Source of the DNA: Endothia cerciana
Taxonomy: Eukaryota; Ascomycota; Sordariomycetes; Diaporthales; Cryphonectriaceae
Assembly: GCA_026119935.1 (NCBI GenBank)
Contig: JALRMH010000004.1
Coordinates: 1 to 64,000, forward strand
DNA: 64,000 nucleotides
Direction of reading: 5' to 3'
Position numbers and translations under genes: made by a program. The notes beneath the pieces are model-generated. The model searched no databases and had not been told where the DNA came from. It saw only the letters and a list, made by a program, of their open reading frames with translations. How positions within the stretch are numbered: position 1 is the stretch's first letter; every line of letters starts with the position of its first letter. Below, in pieces: positions 1 through 9,216 of the stretch.

Positions 1-75
1 CGTCCGCCGCGCCCCCCCCCCCCCCGCGCCCCCCCCCCCCCCCCCCCCCCGCCCCCCCCCCCCCCCCCCCCCCCG
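1..75. repeat. C-homopolymer tract at the window edge
   Basis: Almost uninterrupted cytosine run broken by a few G residues. It sits at the extreme end of the window and has no telomeric TTAGGG character. It looks like a low-complexity contig edge or long-read assembly artefact rather than a functional element, although long C or G runs do recur elsewhere in the window. Confidence 0.8.
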
Positions 76-755
76 CCGCTGTTCCACCGTCCCAATCAGC
101 GTCAATCCCTCAGGCGTAACTGAAGATGCACGGAGGACCGGGCATCTTCATTAAAAGGCGAACACTGAGGTCTTGATAGAAATTAGTGAACGGGTAGGCT
201 AGGAAACGTCCTGAAGATTGGAATGCTGCTCAAGATTGAACGTGGCCGATCCCACTTGCGCCCTGAAGAGAGCCTGGAGAAAAAGAAAAGAAGGAAGAAG
301 AAGAAGAAGAAAAAAAAAGGGGGGGGGGTGCATTCACTGGCAGAGCAGCACACCTGATGGGTTACTTCGTAGAGGTTCGAGTCGAGAATGAGGTCTCGCC
401 GCCATGGATAATGTATTTGGCCGTTGTACTCCGACACCACCGAAAAACAATATAGCCTGCATCAGCGTCCTAGAAACATGTTCCCCGTTCGGCCGTCTGC
501 TACGCGGGGCCGGATTTATGCCTTCGATGCATGTCTTCCTCCAAGAGCTCGTTCCTCCAGGAGCTCAGTGCCCACTATGTGCCAATGTCCCAGACCACAC
601 CTCCCTCGGTCTCCTCTCCACGTGGCCTACTAACAGGCCTTGGCGGGCTCCAAACTACGCGCGGTCATGTATAAACAGCCACAGATGCGAGCTGTTGCTC
701 GCGCTCGCCGGTCCACACCCCTAACAGCCCCTTCCGTCCCTCGACAGCCTACCGA
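76..755. other. Intergenic, 3' flank of the Rab7 gene
   Basis: No supportable gene. It contains a GAA/A/G-rich low-complexity stretch at about 285-330. Open frames here are short and show no family resemblance. The part nearest 755 should include the 3' UTR of the minus-strand Rab7 gene. Confidence 0.6.
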
Positions 756-1698
756 TCAGCACGAGCAGCCGTCCCTGTCGTTCTCCAGGTGGATGTTGAT
801 CGGGTCCTGGGAGAAGTCCCCGCTGAACTCCTCGCTCTCCTCCTGCTGCAGCGCATTCCGTGCAATCACCTCGAAGGCCTGCTCGACGTTGATGGCCTCC
901 TTGGCGGAGGTCTCGAAGTACGGGATGCCGCCCTTGGACTGGCAGAAGGTCATGGCCCTCTTGGTGGAGATGACCCGCTTGCTCTCCTCGACGTCGATCT
1001 TGTTGCCCAGCACCACGAAGGGGAACGAGTCGGGGTCCCGTGGTGAGGCCTGGATCAGGAACTCGTCGCGCCACGAGTCGAGGGCGTCGAAGGATTTGGA
1101 GTTGTTGACGTCAAAGACAAGCACGCAGCAGTCGGCGCCACGGTAGAAGGCCACGCCGAGGGACTGGAAGCGCTCCTGTCCGGCGGTGTCCCAGAGCTGT
1201 GGAGGCACTCATACTCAGCATCCCGTCTCGAAACAGCCCCAGGTGACGGGCAGGGTCTCCGGGAGAAGAGAGTGGGGGGGGGGGGAGAGGGGGACTGGGG
1301 ATGTCGCACCTGCATCGTCACCTGTCGGTCATCGACGAGCACCTCCCTCGTAAGGAAATCGGCACCGATCGTTGCCTTGTAGCTTGCGCTGAACTTCTTG
1401 TTGACCTATGCCGAAGGACCACATTGTCAGAGCCACTGCTGATGCGTGCCATAACACCATGGACTACGGGCCCGGCGAGCAGAGCGGACCTGGAGGAGGG
1501 GGTCGTACATATTGGTTCATCAAGCTGGTCTTGCCAACGCCGCTGTCTCCGAGGATGATCACCTATAAACCCAGCTCGTCAGACCTCTGCCTCCATCTTC
1601 TTTCCTCTCTCCATCTCTCTTTTTCTTCTTCCTTCGCTACCACCAGAAAGACTGCTTGCGCGCCGTACCTTCAGGAGGACCTTCTTCCTCGACGACAT
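756..1698 (-). CDS. ypt7: Rab7-type small GTPase (Ypt7 orthologue)
   Basis: Rab7/Ypt7 acts on late endosomes and vacuoles, recruiting HOPS for membrane fusion (family knowledge). I read four exons: 1698-1669, 1562-1509, 1405-1310 and 1196-756, all with GT-AG introns of 103-113 nt, giving 206 residues, the usual Rab7 length. The P-loop GDSGVGKT is at residues 15-22, switch II WDTAGQE at 62-68 and NKID at 125-128. The C terminus ends Cys-Ser-Cys, a geranylgeranylation signal. All four exons join in frame and reproduce the Rab7 sequence pattern without gaps. The first exon codes only ten residues (MSSRKKVLLK). The intron between exons 3 and 4 carries a run of about 13 C on the coding strand. Nothing suggests loss of function. 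Confidence 0.95.
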
Positions 1699-2513
1699 GT
1701 TGGGCGGATGTGGTGGGGGAGGAGGGTAGAGGTGGGCTGTCGATGACGTTTGACTCGTGACCGGCGCGCGTTCCGGCAGCTGAACCGTGAACTTCGCAAG
1801 TTGATCGCAGAGGCAGCGGGGGGCGGTTGGCCAGGCAGAAAGGGCAACCAGAGGCAGAGGTAGATCGCTTTGTCGCAGGATGCAATCTCAGAGTCGTAGG
1901 TTGACTGTGCGGTCACAACGGTTACGGAAACAGTGCGGAGGGCCGAGACACTGGAGAGGGAAGAATGGAAAGATAGCCTGCCATGCTTGCTACTACATAG
2001 CATGCATGTACTCGGTACCATGGTAGCTGCCTCTGGGCACACCCGCCCGCCTGATAACACAGGAGCATGGGGCACCTGCTGTAGGGTACTGTGGTACTTT
2101 TTCCCTCCCAAGGCTGCAGCGGCTCGTCTTCAGGGCACATGCGCTCCTCCACCTGTCCTCTGGGGCTAAATTTAGGAGGTTTCCGGGGGGGGGGGGGGGC
2201 CTGAGTGGGTGTTGGATGGATGGGTGGGTGCCCCTGCCGCTGAGCTGACCGCTACCGCTACCGCTACCGCTACCGCTACTGACAAGTATCGACCCGACTC
2301 AGAAATCCTCGTCACAGGCTTGGAACTACCACCTGCAGGAAGGGAGCCGGCCCGCTCTCCAACCTCGCCTGCCCTCATCATCCGCGAGCGACAGCTATAG
2401 CCCTCGACAGCCCTCACCCACGGAGCTGGTCGGCTGAAGGATCGAACCCGGCCGACGGGAGAAGACCACCACCTCGATGGACCCATAGCAGCCGAGGAAG
2501 CACCTCCAGCCCA
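1699..2513. promoter_or_regulatory. Divergent intergenic region between Rab7 and the chelatase-like gene
   Basis: 815 bp between two divergently transcribed genes, so it must hold both promoters and 5' leaders. It contains a G run near 2187-2200 and a hexamer CTACCG/GCTACC tandem repeat at about 2250-2279. I see no convincing TATA box. Confidence 0.5.
2250..2279 (+). repeat. Short GCTACC hexamer repeat
   Basis: Five tandem copies of a GCTACC unit, the last one slightly altered, in the leader of the downstream chelatase-like gene. Confidence 0.8.
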
Positions 2514-3773
2514 ATGGCCGACGATCATGTCCTCAGCAAGGTGCACTCCCTCGGTGACGTCGAGCTGGCCTGCCTGCTCTCCCTCATCAGCAACGAGCAC
2601 TGCATGATCAGCACACCACCTGACTGCCTTGACGAGCTCGTCGCCGAGCTGCAGCTTGTGGCAGAGCGCACCTTCGGCCTCAGGTCGGCCGTGGTAGAGT
2701 GCACACCGCACACCACCCTCGAGGACTTCGCCAGCTCTCTGCTGCTGCATCCCCGTTCAGCCTCGCCGACCACCACACGATCCTTCTCTCCGTATCTTAC
2801 CCGCTCAGCGCACGATTCCTACTTCCCAGCCAGCCATGCGCCCGGACACCCCCAGGTCCAGGGCGGCCACGGCCAGGTCTCAGCAGCCCACCATCACCAC
2901 CAGGTCTCTCCCCTGACGCCCGTCTCGCCGACCTCGCCGCCACCCGGACCGTCGCATTCCCAGATAGCTAATGTCATTCTGGCCAAGAATCTCGACCGGG
3001 CGCCGAAGACCGTCCAGATCCAGGCCCTCGAGCTGCTGCGGACCCACCGCATCTTCACAAGGACGTCGGTCCAGACTGCACCTAAGACTTTCATGCTCGT
3101 AGCCGTGCTGGGCGCCGAGAGCGGTGGGGAGGCGAGGGTGACACCGCATCTGAACGACTTCTTCTACGTGGCTCATTGGGTCGACCCGGACGAGGAGGGC
3201 TTTGCGCACCTGCACGGGGACGACGAGTCCTCGCTTGCTTCTTCCGAACCGAAGGCGAGAGGCGAAGGCGATGATGCCAGCATAGCGAGCACGACAAGCG
3301 TCGTCAAGCGTCGCAGTCGCGCCAGTGGGAGCATCTTTCGCAGCCTGACCTCCATCAGTACTGCGACTTTCTCCGAGCCCCCCGTGTTCTCCACGGCTGA
3401 TATCACCCAGCTGCGGCAGCTTTCCCACCACGTCTCCGTCGACATAGATGTCACTCGGTATCAGATGAACATAGTCTCCTTCCTGCGTATGCATCGTGCC
3501 GTGGGTGGCGGCGTCACGCCCCAGGCAACGCGTCACTTCGAGACGCTCATGAAGAGCCTCGCACCCCTGCACGGTGTGGACTACGTCACGCCGGCGCTGG
3601 TGTGTCTTGCGGCAAGGAAGATTTACCTGCACCGGATCAAGATGGTTGAGCCGGCACGTGAGAGAAGTATGCAGTGGGGGAGTGATTTAAGTGCTGTTGA
3701 GAGGCTGCTTGAGGGATGGGGCCCGGAAGACGTCGTAGAAGATGTGCTGCATTCGGTAAGCGCGCCGGTATAA
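2514..3773 (+). CDS. Magnesium-chelatase-like / AAA-related fungal protein
   Basis: Intronless frame of 419 residues. Residues about 1-80 contain a patch (CMISTPPDCLDELVAELQ and a following ECTPHTTLEDFA) and residues about 160-230 contain ALELLRTHRIFTRTSVQTAP followed by a HLNDFFYVAHW stretch. I associate these with fungal proteins annotated magnesium chelatase, distant relatives of the ChlI/MoxR AAA group. I see no Walker A motif, so ATPase activity is doubtful. Residues about 80-150 are Pro/Ser/His-rich and probably disordered, as is a Ser/Arg patch near 235-290. The C-terminal 100 residues look like a helical lid domain. Fungi do not make chlorophyll, so the family name says nothing about substrate. 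The start is the first ATG in a good context with a pyrimidine-rich leader. Confidence 0.7.
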   Translation: MADDHVLSKVHSLGDVELACLLSLISNEHCMISTPPDCLDELVAELQLVAERTFGLRSAVVECTPHTTLEDFASSLLLHPRSASPTTTRSFSPYLTRSAHDSYFPASHAPGHPQVQGGHGQVSAAHHHHQVSPLTPVSPTSPPPGPSHSQIANVILAKNLDRAPKTVQIQALELLRTHRIFTRTSVQTAPKTFMLVAVLGAESGGEARVTPHLNDFFYVAHWVDPDEEGFAHLHGDDESSLASSEPKARGEGDDASIASTTSVVKRRSRASGSIFRSLTSISTATFSEPPVFSTADITQLRQLSHHVSVDIDVTRYQMNIVSFLRMHRAVGGGVTPQATRHFETLMKSLAPLHGVDYVTPALVCLAARKIYLHRIKMVEPARERSMQWGSDLSAVERLLEGWGPEDVVEDVLHSVSAPV

Positions 3774-4423
3774 CGCAGTTGATTTCTCAAGGAGTTTTGC
3801 TAGGCTTGCGCACTGCTACTACGAGATACCCACTGCGCCTTGGGAATCAAGAATCTACAATTTAGCTTGTTCCCCTTCTTCCTCCCCAACAGCAGGGAAC
3901 AAATTCGCCTCCAAGTGTGACACATGTGAATCCCCTTACCTCCGGGTGGTGACGGGGTTGAAGCGGTGACATTGTAATCCATTCTTACATTCGGTCACGA
4001 CCTAGAGCGTAGATATCTTGAGCAACGTGTCAAGAAAACCGTAAGGAGCAAAGCAACCGCCAGAGCCTCCCAGCGTCCGAGCGTCGTACGGGACAACATA
4101 TGAAGGCTTATTCAGCATATTCCCACTTTTCTGACAACACAGCCTCGCAACCCTCAAACGCCAACAACGTGTCTGCTTATTTCTCGTAGCCCGGCGGCGC
4201 CTCATTCTTTCCGGTTACCTAGAGTCGTGTTTTCTTTTTTAAAAAAAAAGTCAAGTCTAAATCCCCTACTTGCTCTGTGCCTGCTCCACACATCTGCTTC
4301 GAGTCTCACCCGGAATCTCACCATCACCAAAAGGTCTTCTGACTCGCACACACAAGCCACATCCATCCTACACCCTCACCTATCGAGTTTCCTCACACGT
4401 CTCGACGCTCAAATCTAATCAAG
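3774..4423. other. Intergenic region
   Basis: No gene recognised. The last 150 bases are CT-rich (many ACACA and CTCACC stretches) and fit a fungal 5' leader for the gene that starts at 4424. The A8 run at 4241-4249 is simple sequence. Confidence 0.6.
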
Positions 4424-4765
4424 ATGCCCTTCGGCTTCATCCCGGACACCCTCTTCCTCGCCGTCCTCACATCCACCATCCTCGCGGGCCTCCGCCGCGC
4501 CACCGGCCTGACCTTCCAGACCCAGCAGCTCATCGCCAACCCCACCGGCGCCAAGGCCTTCTCGGTCTACCTCGGGTCGGGCGAGTGGGTGTTCGACCGG
4601 CTGGCGGGCTGGGCGAAAGGCAGCAAGTACTTCAAGTACGACCCGAGCGTCACCGTCAGCGAGGTGAAGAGCCAGGTCAGCGGGTTCGCGGAGGGGATGA
4701 AGGTTGCGGCGGCGCTGGTGGGGGAATTTGGAGGGGCGGGGGCCGCGGCGGAGAAGGAGGAGTAG
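4424..4765 (+). CDS. Small DUF1748-like membrane protein
   Basis: 113-residue protein. The N-terminal segment (LFLAVLTSTILAGLRRATGL, about residues 10-29) is a hydrophobic helix followed by a basic turn, then a stretch ending YLGSGEWVFDRLAG and SKYFKYD. This layout (hydrophobic helix, GLRRxTGL, then xYLxxGExVFD) is what I know of the small fungal DUF1748 family, about 75 residues long and of unknown function. This copy is longer because of a C-terminal extension rich in Gly, Ala and Glu. The leader CAAATCTAATCAAG just before the ATG is typical of expressed fungal genes. No intron is needed. Confidence 0.75.
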   Translation: MPFGFIPDTLFLAVLTSTILAGLRRATGLTFQTQQLIANPTGAKAFSVYLGSGEWVFDRLAGWAKGSKYFKYDPSVTVSEVKSQVSGFAEGMKVAAALVGEFGGAGAAAEKEE

Positions 4766-7043
4766 TGGTAGCAGCTGGGGAAGGGAGGGAACGACGACGG
4801 TTGAGGAAGAGGAGAAGGGCGTAAGTGATCGGATTATGGGGTGGGGATGGGGAGGCCTCGAGACGAAAGAGGAGTTGGTGCGAGCGCCAGCACAAGATGG
4901 GTCGGAAAGGATTCCCGTCTCCTAGGATTCTTTCTTGAAGCAGGTTCAGAGCTTTGTCTCAGTACAAGGCCCAAGCATGGTCATTAGTTGCTGTCAAGCC
5001 GACCAGTATGAAGCGGCCCGCTTTGGGGATTTTACAAGACCAAATGCAAGGTTTCATTACACGATGAGCCGTGCGAATGACTGTTTCATTATTGGAAAAT
5101 TACGAAGCTTATATGACCACTGGCCAAGATGAACAATTCAGTGATAGTCAAGGGACAAAGAGATAGAGAGTAAGAAGTCCATCGTTCACATGCCCGAGTC
5201 CGTTGCTTGCCGTCTCCGCTTAGGCAGCCACTTCTCGGTTTTGTACGCAGAGTAAATAGACGTTTAATCATCATACTCTGAATCATGAGTCAGAACTTCC
5301 ATACTGGGCATGTCGTTATAGCGGGTAAAGGTATGGAAGCCATTGTCGCCCGCCCCGTCAAAGAGCCACACATAGACTAACTCTCCTCCATTTCAAGCAG
5401 AATCAAGCAGAAACTTGAACTCAGCTTCTTAAAACTGCCTCCAGAGAATGTACTGCTGCCAAGTTCTTCTGATTTTCGTTGCGCACCTACTTGGCTGTCA
5501 TACGGCCAGAACCATTAGGCTGTCAGGTGCTAACAACGAGGATATGGGTGGAATCATTGCGTGCCTTGAGTGATACTTCGCAACCTTGAAATTTCTGAGG
5601 GCATTTACGATACACCCGTGGGCCTCGACGATTTTTGGTATTGCCCTATATGATCCTGCCAGGTGCTTCGACCTCCAAACAAACCTTTCAGACCGTCACG
5701 GGGTGTACTTTGCAAGAAAATCAGCTCAAGCTCGCGGTATGACTACAATGCTGAATTATATGCGGACTGCTTATGCTGTGACAAGTTGCAATCATCCAAT
5801 GGATGAAAGGAGATTGGTAGGGGGTTTGTAGGACTTGGTGAGAACGGCTATATATATAGCTGGTTCTGATCCCTGATTAATTTGAGACTCGTGATTTTCT
5901 TGTGCTAATACACACCCGTAGCTTTTCTTTCAGCAGGGCTCCGTGAGCCAAGCTCAGCTCCTTGGAAATCGCAGGTACTTGAGTGATAAGACGGAACATA
6001 TTTGCTAGTCAAAGTACAGCAAGAACAGCAGCGTGATACCCTGAGAAGGTCAGGAGGATGCAATCCGAACCTGTCCATATAACGCCAAGCTATCTTCTCA
6101 GCCTTAAGTTCGAAGGTTTCTCGAGCTCATAGGATAAGGGTAGCAAATGGCATGGGAGGAAGCCTGTCCCTGTGGATGCCCCATCTTCTTCTTAATCCCC
6201 CCTTGTTTTCCCTACTTCCAGCATAAGCTTCAACACACTCGTGTTTAATCCACGATATTTATATTTTTTACGATATACAAAACATCCAACCGTGCTATTG
6301 GAGCTTGCCTTCCAAGGGTAATCATACTGCGGATTTCAGAGGTGCAGGTCTTTCATTATTACAGGCAAAGTGCATCCTCAGGCTTTTTGATTTACTATGG
6401 ACCGCCTGAGGCTCTTAGACGAGTATCTAAGCGCTCATAACCTAGTGATTCAAAGTTGGTATGTCCTCGTTTCTGGAATATAGCTCCTGAGCGTAATAGT
6501 GGGACATCCTCAGAAGAGGCACGTTGAAGGTTCATTCGGTCTTTGTTGTGAGGAGGAAATATACATACACCCGTGGGGCGTTTGTTCTAGATGCTACTAA
6601 AATGTTAGAATTATCTGATACTATATTCGTAATGTTGTTTATCGCAAAGGGAAACCTGTGAATAGATGTAGTGTGAAGTGCTGTGAAGTTTCTAGTGTCT
6701 TGGAGTCCTTGATTCTTCATAGTGTGCATTGTATTTAATCTAGAAAAGTTAGCACAAATCTTGGCGTCTCAATGGAAGCTGTTCGAGGTTTCTTTCATTC
6801 AACTTTGAGTATTGTTCTTTTCTATGCATTACAGTCCAGCGTACCTAGTTCACATATCAGCCAATAGCTCATTGTGAAGAGAGACGTCCGTATTTCTTAC
6901 TGAGACCCTATTGTCACCAATTCACTAACCGACCATTGTCCTTTCACAGTTGAAACAAGGCATTCGCTGATCTCCTGAAGGCACTAGTATTCTTATTCCT
7001 TCAATTTTCGACATATGTATATGGGAAACTCTCGCCAGTTGCC
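4766..7043. other. Long gene-free stretch
   Basis: About 2.3 kb without a supportable gene. Open frames are under 85 codons and show no recognisable motif (the longest, 5586-5831, has none). Base composition is clearly more AT-rich than the flanking genes. It may hold decayed repeats, but I see no terminal repeats or transposase motifs. Confidence 0.55.
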
Positions 7044-7050
7044 TATAAAA
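7044..7050 (+). promoter_or_regulatory. TATA box upstream of the repeat/SANT-like gene
   Basis: TATAAAA in the context GCCTATAAAAGCG, about 150 bases upstream of the ATG at 7201. The spacing suits a fungal core promoter with a 5' leader of roughly 100-120 bases. The assignment is by motif only. Confidence 0.5.
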
Positions 7051-7200
7051 GCGCCACAAGTGGGAAGACACCAATGTTTTGTATTTGTCTTTCCTTTCAA
7101 GCATCCATCTGGTTCTCGAGGAGTATTACTGTTAACAACCTTTGTCTTCAGCCTACGGAGTATCAGTCACAAGAATCGTCCTCTCTACTAGGCGATAAGC

Positions 7201-8151
7201 ATGACAACCCCGAACAATCCTCGCCAGCTCTGTCCTGGTTGCAACGAGGAGATCAGCCCCCTGTATCCCAACGAGGAGTCTGACAGTATTCAATTCCTCA
7301 CTATTCAACAGATGAGAGCCAACGGAACCCCATGCAGCAACCCGTCTTGCCCTGTTTACATCGAGTGGGAGGATCTGCGTGGGGGTGCTCAAGGCAACAA
7401 CGAACACACCCTTCAACGGACTGCCCAACAGCAACAGACTGGCTATGGTAGCATCGCCGTGCCTCTTGCGCCCCAGCCGTGTCCCGCTCAAGTGAGGTAC
7501 TTTCAAGCTGGCCCCTCCCGGCCGGGACCAGCTCAAGCTGGACCCTCTCAAGTTAGATTCTCTCAAGCTGGACTCTCTCAGGATGGACCCTCTCAAGTGG
7601 GAACCTCCCAAGCTGGAGCCTCCCAACCTGGAACCTCCCACTATGGAACCTCCCAACCTGGGCCCCCTCAAGCTGGAACCTCCCAACCTGGAACCTCCCA
7701 ATATGGAACCTCCCAACCTGGAACCTCCCAACCTGGAACCTCCCAATATGGAACCTCCCAACCTGGAACCTCCCAATATGGAATCTCCCAATATGGAACC
7801 TCCCACTATGGAACCTCCCAACCTGGGCCCCCTCAAGCTGGACCCTCTTTAGCCGGAGCCTCTCGATTCGGAGCTTCTCGGTCTCACAGTCGGTCCAGTA
7901 CGCGTAACGCCTTCACAGACGTTGAGACCAGCCAGATAAATATCTGGCGTTCTCAAGGCTATTCTTGGGCTCAGATGGAGCAGGTAAGTGTGCCACATTC
8001 CGCGAGCCTCTTTCGCGGGCTGGGCAAGAGGCCTATAGGCTGCCTGAAAGCTGACTTTCTTCTTCTACAGATGATGAACGGTCGACACACTCGTCGCTCT
8101 ATCGAGTCGAAGTGGCGGGGCATCAACGAGAGCCGTGATCGCTCCCAGTAG
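7201..8151 (+). CDS. Repeat-rich protein with Cys-pair N terminus and SANT/Myb-like C terminus
   Basis: Two exons, 7201-7983 and 8071-8151, separated by an 87-nt intron (donor GTAAGT, acceptor TTCTACAG). The intron is a multiple of three with no stop, so unspliced reading also stays open; splicing gives 287 residues. Residues 1-70 carry two Cys pairs (CPGC and CSNPSC) that could bind zinc. Residues about 100-220 are a low-complexity array of five-residue units (GTSQP, GTSQY, GTSHY, GPPQA). The C terminus (from FTDVETSQINIWRSQGYSW through exon 2 ending at a RRSIESKWRG patch) has the Trp spacing and final KW of a Myb/SANT-like helix-turn-helix. Its function is unknown; DNA binding is inferred from the C terminus only. 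It could be a domesticated transposon-derived protein, but no transposase domain is present. Joining the exons completes the last helix, which supports the intron. Confidence 0.65.
   Translation: MTTPNNPRQLCPGCNEEISPLYPNEESDSIQFLTIQQMRANGTPCSNPSCPVYIEWEDLRGGAQGNNEHTLQRTAQQQQTGYGSIAVPLAPQPCPAQVRYFQAGPSRPGPAQAGPSQVRFSQAGLSQDGPSQVGTSQAGASQPGTSHYGTSQPGPPQAGTSQPGTSQYGTSQPGTSQPGTSQYGTSQPGTSQYGISQYGTSHYGTSQPGPPQAGPSLAGASRFGASRSHSRSSTRNAFTDVETSQINIWRSQGYSWAQMEQVSVPHSASLFRGLGKRPIGCLKADFLLLQMMNGRHTRRSIESKWRGINESRDRSQ
7600..7845 (+). repeat. 15-bp in-frame coding minisatellite
   Basis: About sixteen tandem 15-bp units of the type GGAACCTCCCAACCT, with variants ending in TAT or using CAC for CAA. Each encodes a GTSQP/GTSQY/GTSHY pentapeptide. 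GGGCCCCCTCAAGCT units interrupt the array at two places. Because the unit has no stop in any frame, several frames on both strands are open across the array, which creates spurious long ORFs. Confidence 0.95.
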
Positions 8152-9216
8152 CGCATCAAGCCACCGTCCTCAACCTATCCTCCACTCGTACAACCCAATA
8201 CTAGGTAGCCAAGACTGCAGCTCGTCCTCACCAGTTACGTTGTAGCAGAAGTCTTCTATCTTTGAGGGTCAGGTCGAGATGACCCCTATTTTCCTTCCTC
8301 TCCCGATTGGACAAGAGCAGCGTTCTTGGGCGTATACTCACCATGCGACAGAGCACAAGTCAGATGAGGTAGTAGCACGGTGGGAAATCTGGCACGGTGA
8401 TAAGTGCTTGATGGGGGGAAAGATCAGGTAGCGGATCGGAATCTCATTACGTCTTCTAGAGAGGAGTCAAGATGCCTTTGTGCCGAGCAGTGGCGTCTCG
8501 TAACACATAACATTCCGCTGTGAGATTGTGAAGAACGTCTATGTTCCAGAGACCCCCTCTGTCCTGCGCTCCCTTCAGGAAAACTCAAAAGATTACCCTG
8601 ATCTGAACAAATATGTGCTAACGAGTTCCTATTCCCTTTCGATTGCCACCAGGCCTGTCCCTGGGTAACTGTTAATCCTCGGCCCTCTCGCTCCTGTTAC
8701 AGCCGAGACTAATCTCAAGAGAGAGGGAGCGAGAGTAGGGGAAGAAAGGCCGCGCAACAAACAAACAAAGTATTAGGGGCGTGCACTAGTTTTCTGTGAC
8801 AATAGATTTATTTCGTGTAAACAGCGGAATTTACTATCAGCGAGATACCGTTCGCTTGACATTGGTGTAGTCTCTGCTCTGGAAAATGCTCCTTGCAAAC
8901 GCTGGCAGACTAGCGACCATGCAGCACGGCCTTTCCTGGTCCCGGTCGTCCATCATTATAATGCCTCCGTCTGCGTACCCGCAAGAGCCCCCCTCCTGTC
9001 ACGATGTCGTCCGTTCGTACATGATGCACGAAGGTGATTTCCTGCTCCCGCCCAAACGCCCGGATAAAAATGCCACAAGCTTTTAGAGTACGCGTGAGGA
9101 ACAACCCTAGACCATCAATATTGTCCGTCCGCTGAGATACCGTCGTCTAGTGAAACAAGCGTAAGAATAATAACCGCCCGCCCCCCTTGTCATGTCTATA
9201 ATTCTGTTTCCCCCCC
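8152..9216. other. Intergenic region between convergent genes
   Basis: About 1.06 kb between the 3' ends of the SANT-like gene and GDA1. No gene recognised. A short near-palindromic stretch lies at about 8680-8725 (CCTCTCGCTCC... and ...GAGAGAGGGAGCG), which could be a hairpin in a 3' UTR. Confidence 0.5.

Noticed and set aside
2880..3632. 250-codon minus-strand frame inside the chelatase-like gene
   Set aside because: Antisense shadow of a GC-rich coding region with no recognisable domain.
7153..7836. 227-codon minus-strand frame with LGGS repeats overlapping the SANT-like gene
   Set aside because: The 15-bp repeat lacks stops in this frame, so the frame is a by-product of the array. No start context or conserved flank supports it.
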